In this document: one piece after another, positions 7,044 to 7,271 of the stretch
Numbering within the stretch: position 1 is the stretch's first letter
Layout of the letters: each line of letters starts with the position of its first letter
Notes under the pieces: generated by a model
Seen by the model: only the letters and a program-made list of their open reading frames with translations
What the model was told of the DNA's origin: nothing
The model's database searches: none
Source: Bacteroidota bacterium
GTDB lineage: Bacteria; Bacteroidota; Bacteroidia; UKL13-3
Length of the DNA stretch: 7,271 nt
NCBI GenBank assembly: GCA_947462865.1
Contig: CANHRW010000100.1
Coordinates: 1-7,271, forward strand
Reading direction: 5' to 3'
Program-made: the position numbers and the translations under genes

Positions 7044-7271
7044 TTAAATTTGTTTAACAGCAAGTTTAAATTGACGGCCTCTATCTTCGTAGTTCTTAAA
7101 TAAATCAAAACTTGCACATGCAGGAGAGAGCAAAACTGTTTCACCTGTTTTAGCCATTTTAGAAGCAACATGAACCGCTTCTTGAGCTGAACTGGTATTG
7201 ATGATTAAATCAACACAGCCGCCAAATGCTTCATGTAATTTTGAATTATCTAAACCCATACATACTAAAAT
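7044..7271 (-). CDS. murD: UDP-N-acetylmuramoylalanine--D-glutamate ligase MurD, C-terminal 75 residues (5' end outside window)
   Basis: MurD is the cytoplasmic ATP-dependent ligase that adds D-glutamate to UDP-MurNAc-L-alanine. Only the end of the C-terminal domain is present. The frame stays open through base 7271, so the ATG at 7259 is an internal methionine, not a start. The visible residues include MGLDNSKLHEAFGG (5-18 of the fragment) and the strongly conserved terminal motif LLSPACASFDLFKNYEDRG (47-65), which is diagnostic for MurD. By comparison with E. coli MurD, the D-glutamate-contacting Ser and aromatic residue should fall in this motif (inference). The stop lies 6 bases before ftsW, the usual Bacteroidota order mraY-murD-ftsW. 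Nothing looks degenerate; the truncation is the window edge. Confidence 0.95.
   Translation of the reverse strand: MLVCMGLDNSKLHEAFGGCVDLIINTSSAQEAVHVASKMAKTGETVLLSPACASFDLFKNYEDRGRQFKLAVKQI

Noticed and set aside
7257..7259. ATG at 7259 as the start of a separate 71-residue gene
   Set aside because: The frame continues upstream with MurD-like residues to the window edge, so this is an internal Met of murD.
1..7271. Search by eye for an unusual system: defence genes, mobile elements, repeats, CRISPR, tRNA or riboswitch
   Set aside because: Almost every base belongs to a recognised dcw gene on one strand. I saw no repeats, insertion ends, RNA folds or compositional break.

Overview
The window is a contiguous piece of a division and cell wall (dcw) gene cluster. 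All genes lie on the minus strand, so transcription runs from high to low coordinates. In that direction the order is murD (3' end only, entering at base 7271), ftsW, murG, murC, ftsQ, ftsA and ftsZ (5' part only, running off at base 1). Every gene was recognised from family motifs in its translation.

The sequence points to a member of the Bacteroidota, with order and genus unresolved. Four things suggest this: low GC content (by eye, somewhat under 40%); weak or absent Shine-Dalgarno sequences before most starts; Bacteroidota-style variants such as LRGRPSREI in FtsA, the TLPLISKGGTS end of FtsW and the FEGKKR and NVDFEDVKTVM segments of FtsZ; and murC followed directly by ftsQ with no ddl or murB between them. 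This assignment rests on recall of family patterns, not on a search.

Layout: murD ends at 7044 and ftsW starts 6 bases later. ftsW ends at 5853, and murG most likely starts at 5845 after 7 bases. murG and murC overlap by 14 bases, and murC and ftsQ by 8 bases, where ftsQ uses a GTG start. ftsQ and ftsA are separated by 2 bases. The only gap of any size is 30 bases between ftsA and ftsZ. There is no stretch over 300 bases without a gene. I saw no RNA gene, mobile element, CRISPR array, clear terminator or clear promoter. The spacing fits a single polycistronic operon with translational coupling.

Functionally, MurC and MurD add L-Ala and D-Glu to UDP-MurNAc in the cytoplasm. MurG completes lipid II on the inner face of the membrane, and FtsW polymerises it at the septum. 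FtsZ forms the division ring, FtsA anchors it to the membrane, and FtsQ links the ring to the periplasmic synthesis machinery. This is a conserved housekeeping locus, and I found no undescribed system in it. The observations below are mostly start-site, coupling and motif details.
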